Assembly (NCBI GenBank): GCA_947625475.1
Contig: CANQOL010000007.1
Coordinates: 25,281-89,280 of the forward strand
Origin: an uncultured Acetatifactor sp.
Lineage (GTDB): Bacteria > Bacillota > Clostridia > Lachnospirales > Lachnospiraceae
Direction: 5' to 3'
DNA: 64,000 bases
Shown here piece after piece: positions 1-9,264 of the stretch. Under the pieces are notes generated by a model, which was given only the letters and a program-made list of their open reading frames with translations, did no database searches and was not told the origin of the DNA. Both the position numbers and the translations under genes were made by a program. Position 1 is the first letter of the stretch, and each line of letters starts with the position of its first letter.

Positions 1-2
1 CC

Positions 3-1550
3 TCTCAGTGCCTGGAGAGACTGAAGGATGAGCCGGACGGGAAACTGATTCTGGTGACGGCCATCAATCCCACCCCTGCGGGGGAGGGGAAGACCACCAC
101 CACCGTGGGGCTGGGGCAGGCCTTTGGACGGCTGGGAAAGCGGGCCGTCATCGCCCTCAGGGAGCCTTCCCTGGGGCCCTGTTTCGGGATCAAGGGGGGA
201 GCGGCGGGAGGCGGCTATGCCCAGGTGGTCCCCATGGACGACCTGAATCTGCACTTTACGGGGGATTTTCATGCCATTACCAGCGCAAACAATCTGCTGG
301 CCGCGCTGCTGGACAATCATATTCACCAGGGAAACGAGCTGCAGATCGATCCCAGGCAGGTGGTGTGGAAGCGCTGTGAGGATATGAATGACAGGGCGCT
401 GCGCAATATCGTCATCGGTATGGGCGGCAAGGCGGACGGCGTGGTGCGGGAGGATCACTTTGTCATCACGGTGGCCTCCGAGATCATGGCGGTGCTGTGC
501 CTGGCCAGCGATATGGAGGATCTCAAGGAGAGGCTCTCCCGGATCGTGGTGGCCTACAATTATCAGGGGGAGCCTGTGACCGCCAGCCAGTTAAAGGCGG
601 TGGGCGCTATGGCGGCCCTCTTGAAGGACGCCATGAAGCCCAATCTGATTCAGACGCTGGAGCACACGCCGGCTCTGGTCCACGGGGGGCCCTTCGCCAA
701 TATCGCCCACGGCTGCAATTCCCTGATCGCCACCCGGACGGCCATGAAGCTGGCCGACTACTGTATCACGGAGGCGGGCTTTGGCGCGGATCTGGGAGCG
801 GAGAAGTTCTTTGACATCAAGTGCCGCATCGGCGGCCTGAAGCCGGACGCGGCGGTGCTGGTAGCCACTATACGGGCACTGAAATATAACGGGGGAGTGG
901 CCAAGGCGGATCTTAACCGGGAAAATCTGCCGGCGCTGCAGGCGGGGATCGTCAACCTGGAGAAGCACATTGAGAACCTTCAGAAGTACGGTGTCCCTGT
1001 GGTGGTGACCTTGAATTCCTTCGTGTCGGACACTCCCGCGGAGGAAGCGTTTGTGAGGGAATTCTGTCAGAAAAAAGGCTGTGCCTTTGCCCTGTCCCAG
1101 GTTTGGGAGAAGGGGGGCGAGGGCGGCGTGGAGCTGGCGGAAAAGCTGCTGGAAACTCTGGAGACAAGGGAGAGCCGCTTCCGGCTGCTGTATCCGGATG
1201 AGCTCGGCCTGAAGGAGAAGATCCGTACCGTTGCCCGGGAGATCTACGGCGCCGGCAGCGTGAGCTTTTCCCCGGCGGCGGAAAAGCAGATCAGACGTCT
1301 GGAGGAACTTGGCTATAGGAGCCTTCCCGTCTGTATGGCGAAGAATCAGTATTCCCTGTCGGACGATCCCGCAAAGCTGGGGCGGCCCAGCGGATTTGAA
1401 CTGAGTGTGCGGGAGGTTTATGTGTCCGCGGGAGCGGGCTTTGTGGTGGCGCTCACCGGCACGGTAATGACCATGCCCGGGCTTTCCAGGACGCCGGCGG
1501 CCTACCAGATCGACGTAAACGACGAGGGAGTCATCACCGGATTATTTTAG
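3..1550 (+). CDS. fhs: Formate--tetrahydrofolate ligase, 5' end outside window
   Basis: ATP-dependent ligation of formate to tetrahydrofolate giving 10-formyl-THF, the entry step of the methyl branch of one-carbon metabolism. The reading frame is open from base 3, so the gene begins upstream; about 40 N-terminal residues of the usual ~556 are missing. The P-loop-like [16 protein letters not shown] lies about 22 codons in, followed by the family signature [14 protein letters not shown] and, later, [12 protein letters not shown]. The GTG at base 54 is internal (mid beta-strand before the P-loop), not a start. folD follows after 24 bp, so the two are probably co-transcribed. Sequence is intact to the stop. 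Confidence 0.97.
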   Translation, partial: SQCLERLKDEPDGKLILVTAINPTPAGEGKTTTTVGLGQAFGRLGKRAVIALREPSLGPCFGIKGGAAGGGYAQVVPMDDLNLHFTGDFHAITSANNLLAALLDNHIHQGNELQIDPRQVVWKRCEDMNDRALRNIVIGMGGKADGVVREDHFVITVASEIMAVLCLASDMEDLKERLSRIVVAYNYQGEPVTASQLKAVGAMAALLKDAMKPNLIQTLEHTPALVHGGPFANIAHGCNSLIATRTAMKLADYCITEAGFGADLGAEKFFDIKCRIGGLKPDAAVLVATIRALKYNGGVAKADLNRENLPALQAGIVNLEKHIENLQKYGVPVVVTLNSFVSDTPAEEAFVREFCQKKGCAFALSQVWEKGGEGGVELAEKLLETLETRESRFRLLYPDELGLKEKIRTVAREIYGAGSVSFSPAAEKQIRRLEELGYRSLPVCMAKNQYSLSDDPAKLGRPSGFELSVREVYVSAGAGFVVALTGTVMTMPGLSRTPAAYQIDVNDEGVITGLF

Positions 1551-1574
1551 AAAAGCGGAAAAGAGGGATGCAGA

Positions 1575-2438
1575 ATGGCACAGATCATAGACGGCAGGAA
1601 GATCAGCGCGCAGATCAAGGATGAGGTAAAGGAACAGGTGGCGGCCCTGCGCCGGCAGGGCAGGGAGGTCGCGCTGGCGGTGATCCAGGTGGGCCAGGAT
1701 CCTGCCTCCACCGTGTATGTGGGGAACAAGAAGAAGGCATGCGAGTATGTGGGAATCCGTTCCCTTTCCTACGAGCTGCCCCAGGAGACCACGCAGGATG
1801 AGCTCCTTGCCCTCATTGACGGGCTCAACGAAAGGGCGGATGTGAACGGTATCCTGGTCCAGCTCCCCCTTCCCGGCCAGATCGACGAGAGCGCGGTGAT
1901 CGGCAGGATTTCCCCCCTGAAGGATGTGGACGGGTTCCATCCCGCCAATGTGGGGGCCCTGTGTATCGGCAGGCCCGGCTTTGTCTCCTGCACGCCCGCC
2001 GGAATCATCCAGCTTCTGAAGCGCTCCGGGGTGGAGATCGAGGGGAAGGAGTGCCTGGTGATCGGCAGGAGCAATATCGTGGGGAAGCCCATGGCCCTTT
2101 TGCTGCTGCGGGAGAACGGGACAGTCACCGTGGCCCACAGCCGGACCCGGAATCTGAAGGAGATCGCCTCCCGGGCGGATATTTTGGTGGCAGCCGTGGG
2201 CAGGCCCCGGATGATTACGGCCGACTATGTGAAGGAGGGAGCCGTGGTGATCGATGTGGGGATCCACAGGAACGAGGGCGGAAAGCTCTGCGGGGATGTG
2301 GATTTTGACAGCGTATCGCCCCGCTGCAGCGCCATCACGCCGGTGCCCGGGGGCGTGGGCCCCATGACAATCGCCATGCTTATGAAAAACTGCGTAGAGA
2401 GTGTAGCCCTGCAGGATGCAGGAAGTTTGAGAGGATAA
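1575..2438 (+). CDS. folD: Bifunctional methylene-THF dehydrogenase / methenyl-THF cyclohydrolase
   Basis: Interconverts 5,10-methylene-, 5,10-methenyl- and 10-formyl-THF in the cytoplasm, acting directly after Fhs. The 287 residues are the usual length. Visible family motifs are the active-site YVGNKKKAC segment (Tyr and Lys), LVQLPLP, KDVDGFHPANVG, the nucleotide-binding GRSNIVGKPMA and the C-terminal PVPGGVGPMTIAML. The start is preceded by an AGAGGGA element. It sits 24 bp after fhs and 6 bp before the next gene, consistent with one operon. NAD or NADP preference cannot be told from the sequence. Confidence 0.97.
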   Translation: MAQIIDGRKISAQIKDEVKEQVAALRRQGREVALAVIQVGQDPASTVYVGNKKKACEYVGIRSLSYELPQETTQDELLALIDGLNERADVNGILVQLPLPGQIDESAVIGRISPLKDVDGFHPANVGALCIGRPGFVSCTPAGIIQLLKRSGVEIEGKECLVIGRSNIVGKPMALLLLRENGTVTVAHSRTRNLKEIASRADILVAAVGRPRMITADYVKEGAVVIDVGIHRNEGGKLCGDVDFDSVSPRCSAITPVPGGVGPMTIAMLMKNCVESVALQDAGSLRG

Positions 2439-2444
2439 GAGAGC

Positions 2445-3959
2445 ATGAAATGTCCGAATTGCGGGGCAGAGGTGGATGAAAACTCTCTTTACTGCAGCGT
2501 CTGCGGACAGGACATCCATATGGTCCCGGATTATGAGTGCGAAGTGGAGCACAGTATGAGCGAGACCATGAGCCGCATCATGGAGGATGTCTTTGACGAC
2601 GCTCCTGAGGATTTGGGAGAGAGCCCGCCGAAGAGCCTCCCAAGAAGAGACCGGGGAGGCGGGGGGCGTGGCCCGGCAAAGCGCGGCAGACGGGGACGGA
2701 AGAGGGAAAAGGGCGGTTTCTTAAGCCTGTTCAGCATAGCGCTCATGGTGTGCGCCATTGTGGGGATCCTGGCGGCAGGCGGATATTTCTATGAGAATTA
2801 TTCCCTGGATTATCAGCTGGATCAGGCCCGGAGCTGTGTGCAGAAAAAAGAGTATGAGAGCGCCATCGGGTATTACGCCCGGGCGGCCCAGCTTGACAGA
2901 TATAACATGGATATCCGTGCTTCCCTTGCGGATGTATATTTTCTGAATGGGAATGAGGAGGAATACATAGATCTGCTGATGCAGATCATCCGGGACGGAT
3001 ACTCGAACCGGGAGCAGGTGGAGACAGCCTACGGCAAGGTAATCGGTTATTACCGGGACAGGGAGGAGTATCAGACCATCTGCCGTCTGCTGGAGGCGTG
3101 CGGGGACGAACAGATCCGGAACACCTATCAGAACTATATGGCGATGCCCCCGGAGTTCAGCAGCGACGAGGGCGTCTACGAGGAAGTGATTCCTCTCAAG
3201 CTGAGCTCCCCGGTGGAGGGCAGGATTTATTACACCCTGGACGGAAGCGATCCGGGGCCGGAGAGCGAGGTTTACACGGCGCCTATTTTTTTGGAGCGGG
3301 GCAGCTACCGGGTCAGGGCCGTGTTTGTGAACGGCTACGGCGTATGGAGCCCGGTGGTGGAGAAGGATTACGAGATTGAGCTGGCTGTTCCGAGAGCGCC
3401 CCGGGTGCTCACGGAGGACGGCGAATATTTCAGGCCCGCCTGGATTGTGGTGGAGGCGGCGGAGGGGGAAAATGTCTACTACACGGTAAACGGACAGGAT
3501 CCCACTCTCCAGTCCTCTCTGTACACAGGGCCCATCCCGATGCCGATCGGAAGTAATATTTTCCGCTTTGCAAGCGCCAAGGAAGATGGTATCATGGGAG
3601 AGGTAGCCCTGAAAAAATATGATTTGGAGCTGGATGCCCCGGTGAGCGTTCAGGACGCGGAGGCCTCCCTGATGGAGAAGATGTATCTCCTGGGAAAGGT
3701 GGAGGATCTGGCGGGCAGCTCCCAGGAGATCGCAGGTTACTATCAGTACCGTTATCAGTACGCTGTCACGATCGGGGAGAGAGATTACTATGTGATCGCG
3801 GAGCTGGAGAGTGACGGGGACGGCAGCGCCACCCGCACCGGCAGCTACTACGCGGCGGATGTGCAGACCGGTGAGATTTACAGGCTGCAGATCGAGAGCG
3901 GACAAAGATATACGTTGTTGGAAATGATACAGGCCCCGGCCGCGGAGAGCGGCCAGTGA
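2445..3959 (+). CDS. Zinc-ribbon, single-TM, TPR-like protein with chitobiase-type C-terminal domains
   Basis: 504 residues. Residues 3-20 form a zinc ribbon with two CxxC pairs (C3, C6, C17, C20). A basic, Gly-rich stretch (about 68-90) precedes one membrane segment (about 92-115). Residues 120-215 look like TPR helices (YARAAQLDRYNMDIRASLAD). Two beta domains follow (about 220-300 and 308-385), each with the YYTLDGSDP / YYTVNGQDP pattern of the chitobiase C-terminal family, then a domain of about 110 residues with no clear match. The topology suggests a cytoplasmic ribbon and an extracytoplasmic repeat region. It lies inside the fhs-folD-nfnAB run with 6 bp to folD. Function unknown; a cell-envelope sensor or scaffold is a guess. 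Confidence 0.82.
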   Translation: MKCPNCGAEVDENSLYCSVCGQDIHMVPDYECEVEHSMSETMSRIMEDVFDDAPEDLGESPPKSLPRRDRGGGGRGPAKRGRRGRKREKGGFLSLFSIALMVCAIVGILAAGGYFYENYSLDYQLDQARSCVQKKEYESAIGYYARAAQLDRYNMDIRASLADVYFLNGNEEEYIDLLMQIIRDGYSNREQVETAYGKVIGYYRDREEYQTICRLLEACGDEQIRNTYQNYMAMPPEFSSDEGVYEEVIPLKLSSPVEGRIYYTLDGSDPGPESEVYTAPIFLERGSYRVRAVFVNGYGVWSPVVEKDYEIELAVPRAPRVLTEDGEYFRPAWIVVEAAEGENVYYTVNGQDPTLQSSLYTGPIPMPIGSNIFRFASAKEDGIMGEVALKKYDLELDAPVSVQDAEASLMEKMYLLGKVEDLAGSSQEIAGYYQYRYQYAVTIGERDYYVIAELESDGDGSATRTGSYYAADVQTGEIYRLQIESGQRYTLLEMIQAPAAESGQ

Positions 3960-4003
3960 CCGGTATTGAAGTATAAATGCCCCAAGGGCGGATAGGAGAA
4001 GAT

Positions 4004-4882
4004 ATGTACAAAATTTTAAAAGCGCAAGAGTTGACCACGAACATTTACCTGATGGATGTGGAAGCCCCCAGGGTGGCCAAGACCTGTGAACCGGGACAGT
4101 TTGTGATCGTCAGGACGGACGGGGAGTCGGAGCGGATCCCCCTGACCATCTGCGATTACGACAGAGAGCGGGGGACGGTGACCATCGTGTTCCAGATTGT
4201 GGGCGCCGCCACTCAGATGATGGCCCGGCTGCAGGAGGGGGACTCCTTCCGGGATTTCGTGGGCCCCTTAGGCTGTCCCTCGGATCTGACCAAGGAGGAT
4301 GCGGAGAGCCTGAAGCGGAAGAGAATCCTGTTTGTGGCAGGCGGCGTGGGCGCGGCCCCCGTCTATCCCCAGGTGAAATGGCTCCATGAGAGAGGCGTGG
4401 ACGCGGATGTGATCGTGGGAAGCAAGACCAGGAGCCTGCTGATTCTGGAGAAGGAGATGGAGGCGGTGGCGGGGAATCTCTACATAACCACCGACGACGG
4501 CTCCTACGGCAGAAGCGGCATGGTGACCCAGACCATTCAGGATCTGGTGGCGGAGGGAAAGCAGTACGATGTGTGTATTGCCATCGGCCCCATGATCATG
4601 ATGAAATTTGTCTGCAAGCTGACAAAGGAGCTTGGGATTCCCACCGTTGTCAGCTTAAACCCCATTATGGTGGACGGCACCGGCATGTGCGGGGCCTGCC
4701 GGGTGACGGTGGGCGGCCAGGTGAAATTTGCCTGCGTGGACGGACCGGAGTTTGACGGGCATCTGGTGAATTTTGACGAGGCCATGAGCCGCCAGCAGCT
4801 CTACAGGACCCAGGAGGGCAGGGCCTTCCTGAAGGCGAAAGAGGGAGAGACCCATCACGGCGGCTGCGGAAACTGCGGCTGA
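4004..4882 (+). CDS. nfnA: NfnA-like FAD/NAD-binding, [2Fe-2S] subunit
   Basis: Small subunit of NADH-dependent reduced ferredoxin:NADP+ oxidoreductase, a soluble electron-bifurcating transhydrogenase. The 292-residue protein has a ferredoxin-reductase-type FAD domain (about 1-95, with RIPLTICDYD), a nucleotide domain (about 105-220, with VAGGVGAAPVYP) and a C-terminal cluster motif around residues 228-247 (MCGACRV then FACVDGP). The ATG at 4004 is chosen over 3977 because an AGGAGA element sits 7 bases before it. nfnB follows after 67 bp, which supports Nfn over the related dihydroorotate dehydrogenase electron-transfer or SudB subunits. Those remain the main alternatives if the pair is considered singly. 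Confidence 0.85.
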   Translation: MYKILKAQELTTNIYLMDVEAPRVAKTCEPGQFVIVRTDGESERIPLTICDYDRERGTVTIVFQIVGAATQMMARLQEGDSFRDFVGPLGCPSDLTKEDAESLKRKRILFVAGGVGAAPVYPQVKWLHERGVDADVIVGSKTRSLLILEKEMEAVAGNLYITTDDGSYGRSGMVTQTIQDLVAEGKQYDVCIAIGPMIMMKFVCKLTKELGIPTVVSLNPIMVDGTGMCGACRVTVGGQVKFACVDGPEFDGHLVNFDEAMSRQQLYRTQEGRAFLKAKEGETHHGGCGNCG

Positions 4883-4949
4883 TATGTGCGTGCAGGTGAA
4901 GTGTGACGAGGATGCCGGCAGGGCCGGCGGAAAGGATAAGGAGACGAGA

Positions 4950-6335
4950 ATGGATGTATTGAAGAAGGTGCCGGTGAGGGAACAGGATCCCCAGGTGCGT
5001 GCCGCGAATTTTGAGGAGGTTTGTCTGGGATACAATAAGGAGGAGGCCATGGAGGAAGCGTCGCGCTGTATCGGCTGCCGCAACGCCCAGTGCGTGAAGG
5101 GCTGCCCTGTGGCCATCGATATTCCGGGCTTTATCCAGCAGGTGAAGGCGGGAGAGATCGAGAAGGCATACGAGGTGATCAGCCAGGCCAGCGCCCTGCC
5201 CGCAGTGTGCGGCAGGGTGTGTCCCCAGGAGAGCCAGTGCGAGGGCAAGTGTATCCGGGGCATCAAGGGAGAGCCCATCTCCATCGGCAAGCTGGAGCGC
5301 TTTGTGGCGGATTACGCCCGGGAGGCAGGGATTGTGCCTGAGGGCGCCAGGGAGAAGAAGGGCAAAAAGGTGGCGGTCATCGGCTCCGGCCCCGCAGGCC
5401 TTACCTGTGCGGGAGATCTGGCCAAGATGGGCTACGATGTGACCATCTTTGAGGCCCTGCATGAGCCCGGGGGAGTGCTGGTGTACGGCATCCCGGAGTT
5501 CCGTCTGCCCAAGAAGGCGGTAGTGGCCAAAGAGATTGAGAATGTGAAGGCCCTGGGCGTGAAGATCGAGACCAACGTGGTGGTGGGCAAATCCGTGACC
5601 ATTGACCAGCTGATCGGGGAGGAAGGGTATGAGGCCGTCTTTATCGGCTCCGGCGCGGGCCTTCCCAAGTTTATGGGGATTCCCGGGGAGAATTCCAACG
5701 GCGTGTTCTCCGCCAACGAGTACCTGACCCGGAGCAATCTGATGAAGGCCTTTGACGAGAATTCCAACACCCCCATTATGCGGGGCCGGAAGGTGGCCGT
5801 GGTGGGCGGCGGCAACGTGGCCATGGACGCCGCCAGGACCGCTCTGCGCCTGGGTGCGGAGGTACACATCGTATACAGAAGAAGCGAGGAGGAGCTGCCC
5901 GCCCGTGTGGAGGAAGTGCACCACGCCAAGGAGGAAGGCATTATCTTCGACCTGCTGACCAATCCCACAGAGATCCTGGCCGACGAGAAGGGCTGGGTGA
6001 CCGGCATGAAGTGCGTGAGAATGGAGCTGGGAGAGCCGGATGAGTCCGGCAGAAGGAGGCCGGTGGTAAAGCCGGATTCCGAGTTTACCATGGATCTGGA
6101 TACGGTGATCATGTCCCTGGGAACCTCCCCCAATCCCCTGATTTCCTCCACCACAGAGGGCCTTGAGGTAAACAAGTGGAAATGTATCGTGGCCAGCGAG
6201 GAAAACGGCATGACCAGCAAGGAAGGGGTTTACGCCGGCGGAGACGCCGTGACGGGAGCCGCCACCGTGATTCTGGCCATGGGAGCCGGCAAGGCTGCCG
6301 CCAGGGGAATTGACGAGTATCTCTCCGGGAAATAG
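4950..6335 (+). CDS. nfnB: NfnB-like glutamate-synthase-beta-family flavoprotein
   Basis: Large subunit partner of NfnA. 461 residues with an N-terminal bis-[4Fe-4S] domain (CIGCRNAQCVKGCP near residue 40, AVCGRVCPQESQCEGKC near 90), a first dinucleotide site (VIGSGPAGLTCAGD near 146), a second (VVGGGNVAMDAAR near 290), and the C-terminal GGDAVTGAATVILAMGAG. The ATG at 4950 is preceded by TAAGGAG at the right distance; the longer frame to 4884 has no site. Together with nfnA it would transfer electrons between NADH, ferredoxin and NADP+. Annotated often as gltA or as glutamate synthase small subunit; no large GltB partner is nearby, which favours Nfn. Confidence 0.87.
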   Translation: MDVLKKVPVREQDPQVRAANFEEVCLGYNKEEAMEEASRCIGCRNAQCVKGCPVAIDIPGFIQQVKAGEIEKAYEVISQASALPAVCGRVCPQESQCEGKCIRGIKGEPISIGKLERFVADYAREAGIVPEGAREKKGKKVAVIGSGPAGLTCAGDLAKMGYDVTIFEALHEPGGVLVYGIPEFRLPKKAVVAKEIENVKALGVKIETNVVVGKSVTIDQLIGEEGYEAVFIGSGAGLPKFMGIPGENSNGVFSANEYLTRSNLMKAFDENSNTPIMRGRKVAVVGGGNVAMDAARTALRLGAEVHIVYRRSEEELPARVEEVHHAKEEGIIFDLLTNPTEILADEKGWVTGMKCVRMELGEPDESGRRRPVVKPDSEFTMDLDTVIMSLGTSPNPLISSTTEGLEVNKWKCIVASEENGMTSKEGVYAGGDAVTGAATVILAMGAGKAAARGIDEYLSGK

Positions 6336-6350
6336 GAAAGAGGGACGCGT

Positions 6351-6650
6351 ATGGTGAGACATATTGTGCTGTGGAGTTATAAAAAGGAGCTGACAGATGA
6401 GCAGAGAAGGGAGGCCGGCAGCAGGATCCGGGAGCTGCTGGAGGCTGTGGCCCCCCTGGTGCCCGGCACCCGCTCCCTGCGGGTGGTGACCGAGGGGCTT
6501 CCCTCCGGCAGCCGGGATGTGGCCCTGCTCTCGGAGTTTGAGAGCCGGGAGGCCCTGGAGGCCTATCAGGTCCATCCGGCCCATCTGAAGGCAAAGGAAT
6601 ATGTGGGCAGCGTAACCTGCGGCAGGGCATGCATGGATTTTCAGGAGTAA
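6351..6650 (+). CDS. Dabb-family (stress-responsive alpha/beta barrel) protein
   Basis: 99 residues beginning MVRHIVLWSYK, the hallmark N-terminal strand of the dimeric ferredoxin-like Dabb domain. It continues with a helix (TDEQRREAGSRIRELL), a central strand pair and the YQVHPAHLKAKEYV helix near the end, so the domain is complete. Members are small cytoplasmic dimers of mostly unknown role. It starts 15 bp after nfnB and is followed closely by another gene in the same direction, so it probably shares the nfn transcript. Confidence 0.83.
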   Translation: MVRHIVLWSYKKELTDEQRREAGSRIRELLEAVAPLVPGTRSLRVVTEGLPSGSRDVALLSEFESREALEAYQVHPAHLKAKEYVGSVTCGRACMDFQE

Positions 6651-6731
6651 AGCGTTATGGGGACGGCCGGGCGGGAGAGGGGTCTTCTGCCCGGCGGAAA
6701 GTGCCCGCGGGGGCGGGCAAGGGGGTTACAG

Positions 6732-7607
6732 ATGATCTGTCCGAAGTGCAAAAATGAGTACCGGGATGGGATTACAGTCTGTGCGGACTGCGGGTGCGGT
6801 CTGGTGGAGGCGTCGGAGCTCGGGGAGAACTATGTGACGCTTCTCTCCGGCAGGGAAGACAGCGTGGAAACCATGAGGGAGTACCTGGAATACAGCGGGA
6901 TCCGCGGGGTGGAGACCCGGCTGGCTGACGGAGGATATTTTTACGAGCTCCTGGTTCCGGAGGATGAGAGGCAGCAGGCCGCCAAGCTGGCCTCCGTCTT
7001 TGTGCGGCAGAAGCGCCTGCAGAAGCTCCAGGAGAATCCGGAGGTATCCCGGGAGCTGGAGCAGCAGGCCAAACCGAAGGCCTCCGGCGCCTATGTGGAC
7101 AGCCGGGACAGGGCGGAGGAAAACCGGGCCAGCGCCTGGACGCTGCTGGCGGTGGGCGGCGGAGGCTTAGTGGTTCTGCTGCTCTGCGCCCTGGGGGTGA
7201 TCCCCATTCCCTTCTTTGCGGGCGCCAACCGGTTTATGCTCTATGGGATTCTGGGGGCGCTCTTTGCCATCTTCCTGGTGATGAGCCTGGTATCCTTCCG
7301 GAGCGCCAAGACCTACAAGGCCAGGGCGGAGGTGGAGGACACCCTGCGGTCCGAAATCCTGAAATGGAGCCGGGAGAATCTGCGCCCGGAGAGAGAGAAG
7401 CTGTTTCAGGATCAGGGCTTTCAGGAGGAAATCCTCTATTTTCAGAGGACGGCCGCCCTCAAGGAGATCATCGGCAGACAGTTTGTGAATTTGGACGAGA
7501 GCTTTCTGGAGAGCGTTCTGGATGAGGTCTATGAGGCGGTCTTTGAGGATGCCGCCCCGGAGGACGGGGACAGTGCAGAGGACTGGGACGGCGGAGAACT
7601 CTCATGA
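6732..7607 (+). CDS. Zinc-ribbon membrane protein, function unknown
   Basis: 291 residues from the ATG at 6732, chosen because the CxxC ribbon (C3, C6, C17, C20; MICPKCKNEY) should be N-terminal, as in related proteins; the frame is open back to 6657. The ribbon is followed by a domain of about 60 residues resembling a DUF2007-type fold (GENYVTLLSGREDSVETMREYL) that often accompanies such ribbons. A charged helix and two membrane segments (about 136-158 and 167-189) come next, with an acidic tail. The stop overlaps rlmH by four bases (ATGA), so translation is probably coupled. No enzyme motif seen. Confidence 0.75.
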   Translation: MICPKCKNEYRDGITVCADCGCGLVEASELGENYVTLLSGREDSVETMREYLEYSGIRGVETRLADGGYFYELLVPEDERQQAAKLASVFVRQKRLQKLQENPEVSRELEQQAKPKASGAYVDSRDRAEENRASAWTLLAVGGGGLVVLLLCALGVIPIPFFAGANRFMLYGILGALFAIFLVMSLVSFRSAKTYKARAEVEDTLRSEILKWSRENLRPEREKLFQDQGFQEEILYFQRTAALKEIIGRQFVNLDESFLESVLDEVYEAVFEDAAPEDGDSAEDWDGGELS

Positions 7608-8083
7608 AGATTACGATTCTTTGTGTGGGAAAAATCAAAGAGTCCTTTTACCGGGAGGCGGTGGAGGAGTACGCCAAGAGGCTGAGCCGGTACTGTAAGC
7701 TGGAGATCCTGGAGACGGCGGACGAGAAGACGCCGGAGGGGGCGTCCCCTCTTTTGGAGGAACAGATCCGGCAGAGAGAGGGAGAGCGCCTTTTAGAAAA
7801 AATCCGGCCGGACGCCTTTGTGATTACCCTGGAGATCGGGGGGAAGCGCTGCAGCTCCGAGGCTTTTGCGGCCTATCTGGATCGATGCTTTACGGGAGGG
7901 AAGAGCCATCTGGTGTTTGTGATCGGGGGATCCCTGGGGCTTTCCCGGGAGGTGCGGGAGCGTTCCGATTGCGCCCTGAGCTTTTCCGATATGACCTTTC
8001 CCCACCAGCTGATGCGGGTGATCCTCTGCGAACAGATTTACCGGGCCTTCCGCATCCTTCACGGGGAGCCCTACCATAAATAG
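7604..8083 (+). CDS. rlmH: 23S rRNA pseudouridine(1915)-N3-methyltransferase
   Basis: SPOUT-fold SAM methyltransferase acting on 23S rRNA pseudouridine 1915 in the 70S ribosome. The 159 residues match the family length. Recognisable are the N-terminal MKITILCVGKIKE, the knot motif FVIGGSLGLS and the C-terminal HQLMRVILCEQIYRAF with the final HGEPYHK. It overlaps the upstream gene by four bases and is followed at once by a strong terminator, so it ends the operon. Confidence 0.97.
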   Translation: MKITILCVGKIKESFYREAVEEYAKRLSRYCKLEILETADEKTPEGASPLLEEQIRQREGERLLEKIRPDAFVITLEIGGKRCSSEAFAAYLDRCFTGGKSHLVFVIGGSLGLSREVRERSDCALSFSDMTFPHQLMRVILCEQIYRAFRILHGEPYHK

Positions 8084-8091
8084 TTTTCTTG

Positions 8092-8124
8092 ACCCATTGC
8101 AGAGAGAATCTCAATGGGTTTTTT
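8092..8124 (+). terminator. Rho-independent terminator after rlmH
   Basis: Perfect 8-bp stem ACCCATTG (8092-8099) with CAATGGGT (8112-8119), followed by six T. It separates the first operon from the SbcCD-like pair. Confidence 0.85.
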
Positions 8125-8142
8125 CAAAAGCAGGGAGCGGAC

Positions 8143-9246
8143 ATGAAGATCATACACTGTGCGGACCTGCATCTGGATTCCCGGATGCAGACCCATCTGT
8201 CAAAGGAAAAGGCCAGGGAGAGGCAGGCGGAGCTGCTTGTGACCTTCCAGGAGATGGTAAGGTATGCGGCGGACAATCAGGTGGATGCCATTTTGATTGC
8301 CGGAGACCTTTACGACAAAAAAAATATTTCCGCCGCCGCCCGGAATGTGATCCGGGACGCCATTGGGGGGCATCCTCAGATTGACTTCTATTATCTGAAG
8401 GGAAACCATGATGCGGACAGCTTTTTGGGGAGCCTGGAGAAGATCCCGGAGAATTTAAAGCTCTTTGAGGATCACTGGGTGAGCTACACGGCGGATCCCG
8501 GGGAGGGCGGCAATATCACGGTAACCGGGGCGGAGCTTGGCCGGGAGACGGGCCAGTCCCTGTATCATCAGCTTTCTCTGGACAGGGAAAAGTTCAACAT
8601 TGTGATGCTCCACGGGCAGGAGGCTCAGACGGGTGCGGAGGGCTGGGACTGTGTGGATCTGCGCAGGCTTCGGGACAAGGGGATCGATTACCTGGCCCTG
8701 GGGCATATCCACAGCTATAAGCTGGAGCGCCTGGACGGCAGGGGAATTTACTGCTATCCGGGCTGCCTGGAAGGAAGAGGCTTTGACGAGTGCGGAGAGC
8801 ACGGCTTTGTGCTCCTGGAAATCCAGGGGGAGAGCAGGACCTTTACCCATCGGTTTGTGCCCTTTGCCGGCAGGAGGTTCTATGCCCTGGAGGTGGATAT
8901 CACCGGCTGTATGACCACCACCCAGATCGGGGAGAGGATCCGGCGTGTGCTCGCGGAGGCGGCCCCAAGCCCCAAAAGCCTTGTGAAGCTGGTGCTCACC
9001 GGCCAGGTGGATGTGGAGTGCGAGAAGGAGCCTGCGCTGCTGTGCAAGCAGTTTGAAGAGGACTATTACTTTTTAAAGCTGGAGGACGAGTCCCGGCTCT
9101 GGGTGGATTACGCGGGCTTTGCCCGGGACGAATCCCTCAAGGGGGAGTTTGTGCGGACCGTACAGGGGGCCCCGGAACTGACCCAGGAGGAGAAGGCCGC
9201 CGTCATCCGCTGCGGCATCCAGGCCCTTTCCGGGGAGGAATTCTAG
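8143..9246 (+). CDS. SbcD/YhaO-like metallophosphoesterase (DNA repair exonuclease subunit)
   Basis: 367 residues. The calcineurin-type Mn-dependent nuclease motifs are in order: HCADLHLDS (residue 4 onward), AGDLYD, KGNHD, MLHGQE and LGHIHSY. The remainder is a capping/C-terminal region as in YhaO and SbcD. Start at 8143 follows an AGGGAG element; the longer frame to 8089 begins inside the terminator. The SMC-like ATPase starts 18 bp downstream, so the two should form a Mre11-Rad50-type complex that trims DNA ends or hairpins. Assignment to YhaO rather than SbcD rests on the YhaN-like partner. Confidence 0.9.
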   Translation: MKIIHCADLHLDSRMQTHLSKEKARERQAELLVTFQEMVRYAADNQVDAILIAGDLYDKKNISAAARNVIRDAIGGHPQIDFYYLKGNHDADSFLGSLEKIPENLKLFEDHWVSYTADPGEGGNITVTGAELGRETGQSLYHQLSLDREKFNIVMLHGQEAQTGAEGWDCVDLRRLRDKGIDYLALGHIHSYKLERLDGRGIYCYPGCLEGRGFDECGEHGFVLLEIQGESRTFTHRFVPFAGRRFYALEVDITGCMTTTQIGERIRRVLAEAAPSPKSLVKLVLTGQVDVECEKEPALLCKQFEEDYYFLKLEDESRLWVDYAGFARDESLKGEFVRTVQGAPELTQEEKAAVIRCGIQALSGEEF

Positions 9247-9264
9247 GGGCAGGAGGGATCGGAC

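Noticed and set aside
4665..6584. Minus-strand open frame of 639 codons opposite nfnA/nfnB
   Set aside because: Spans two well-supported genes on the other strand and has the composition expected of antisense GC-rich DNA.
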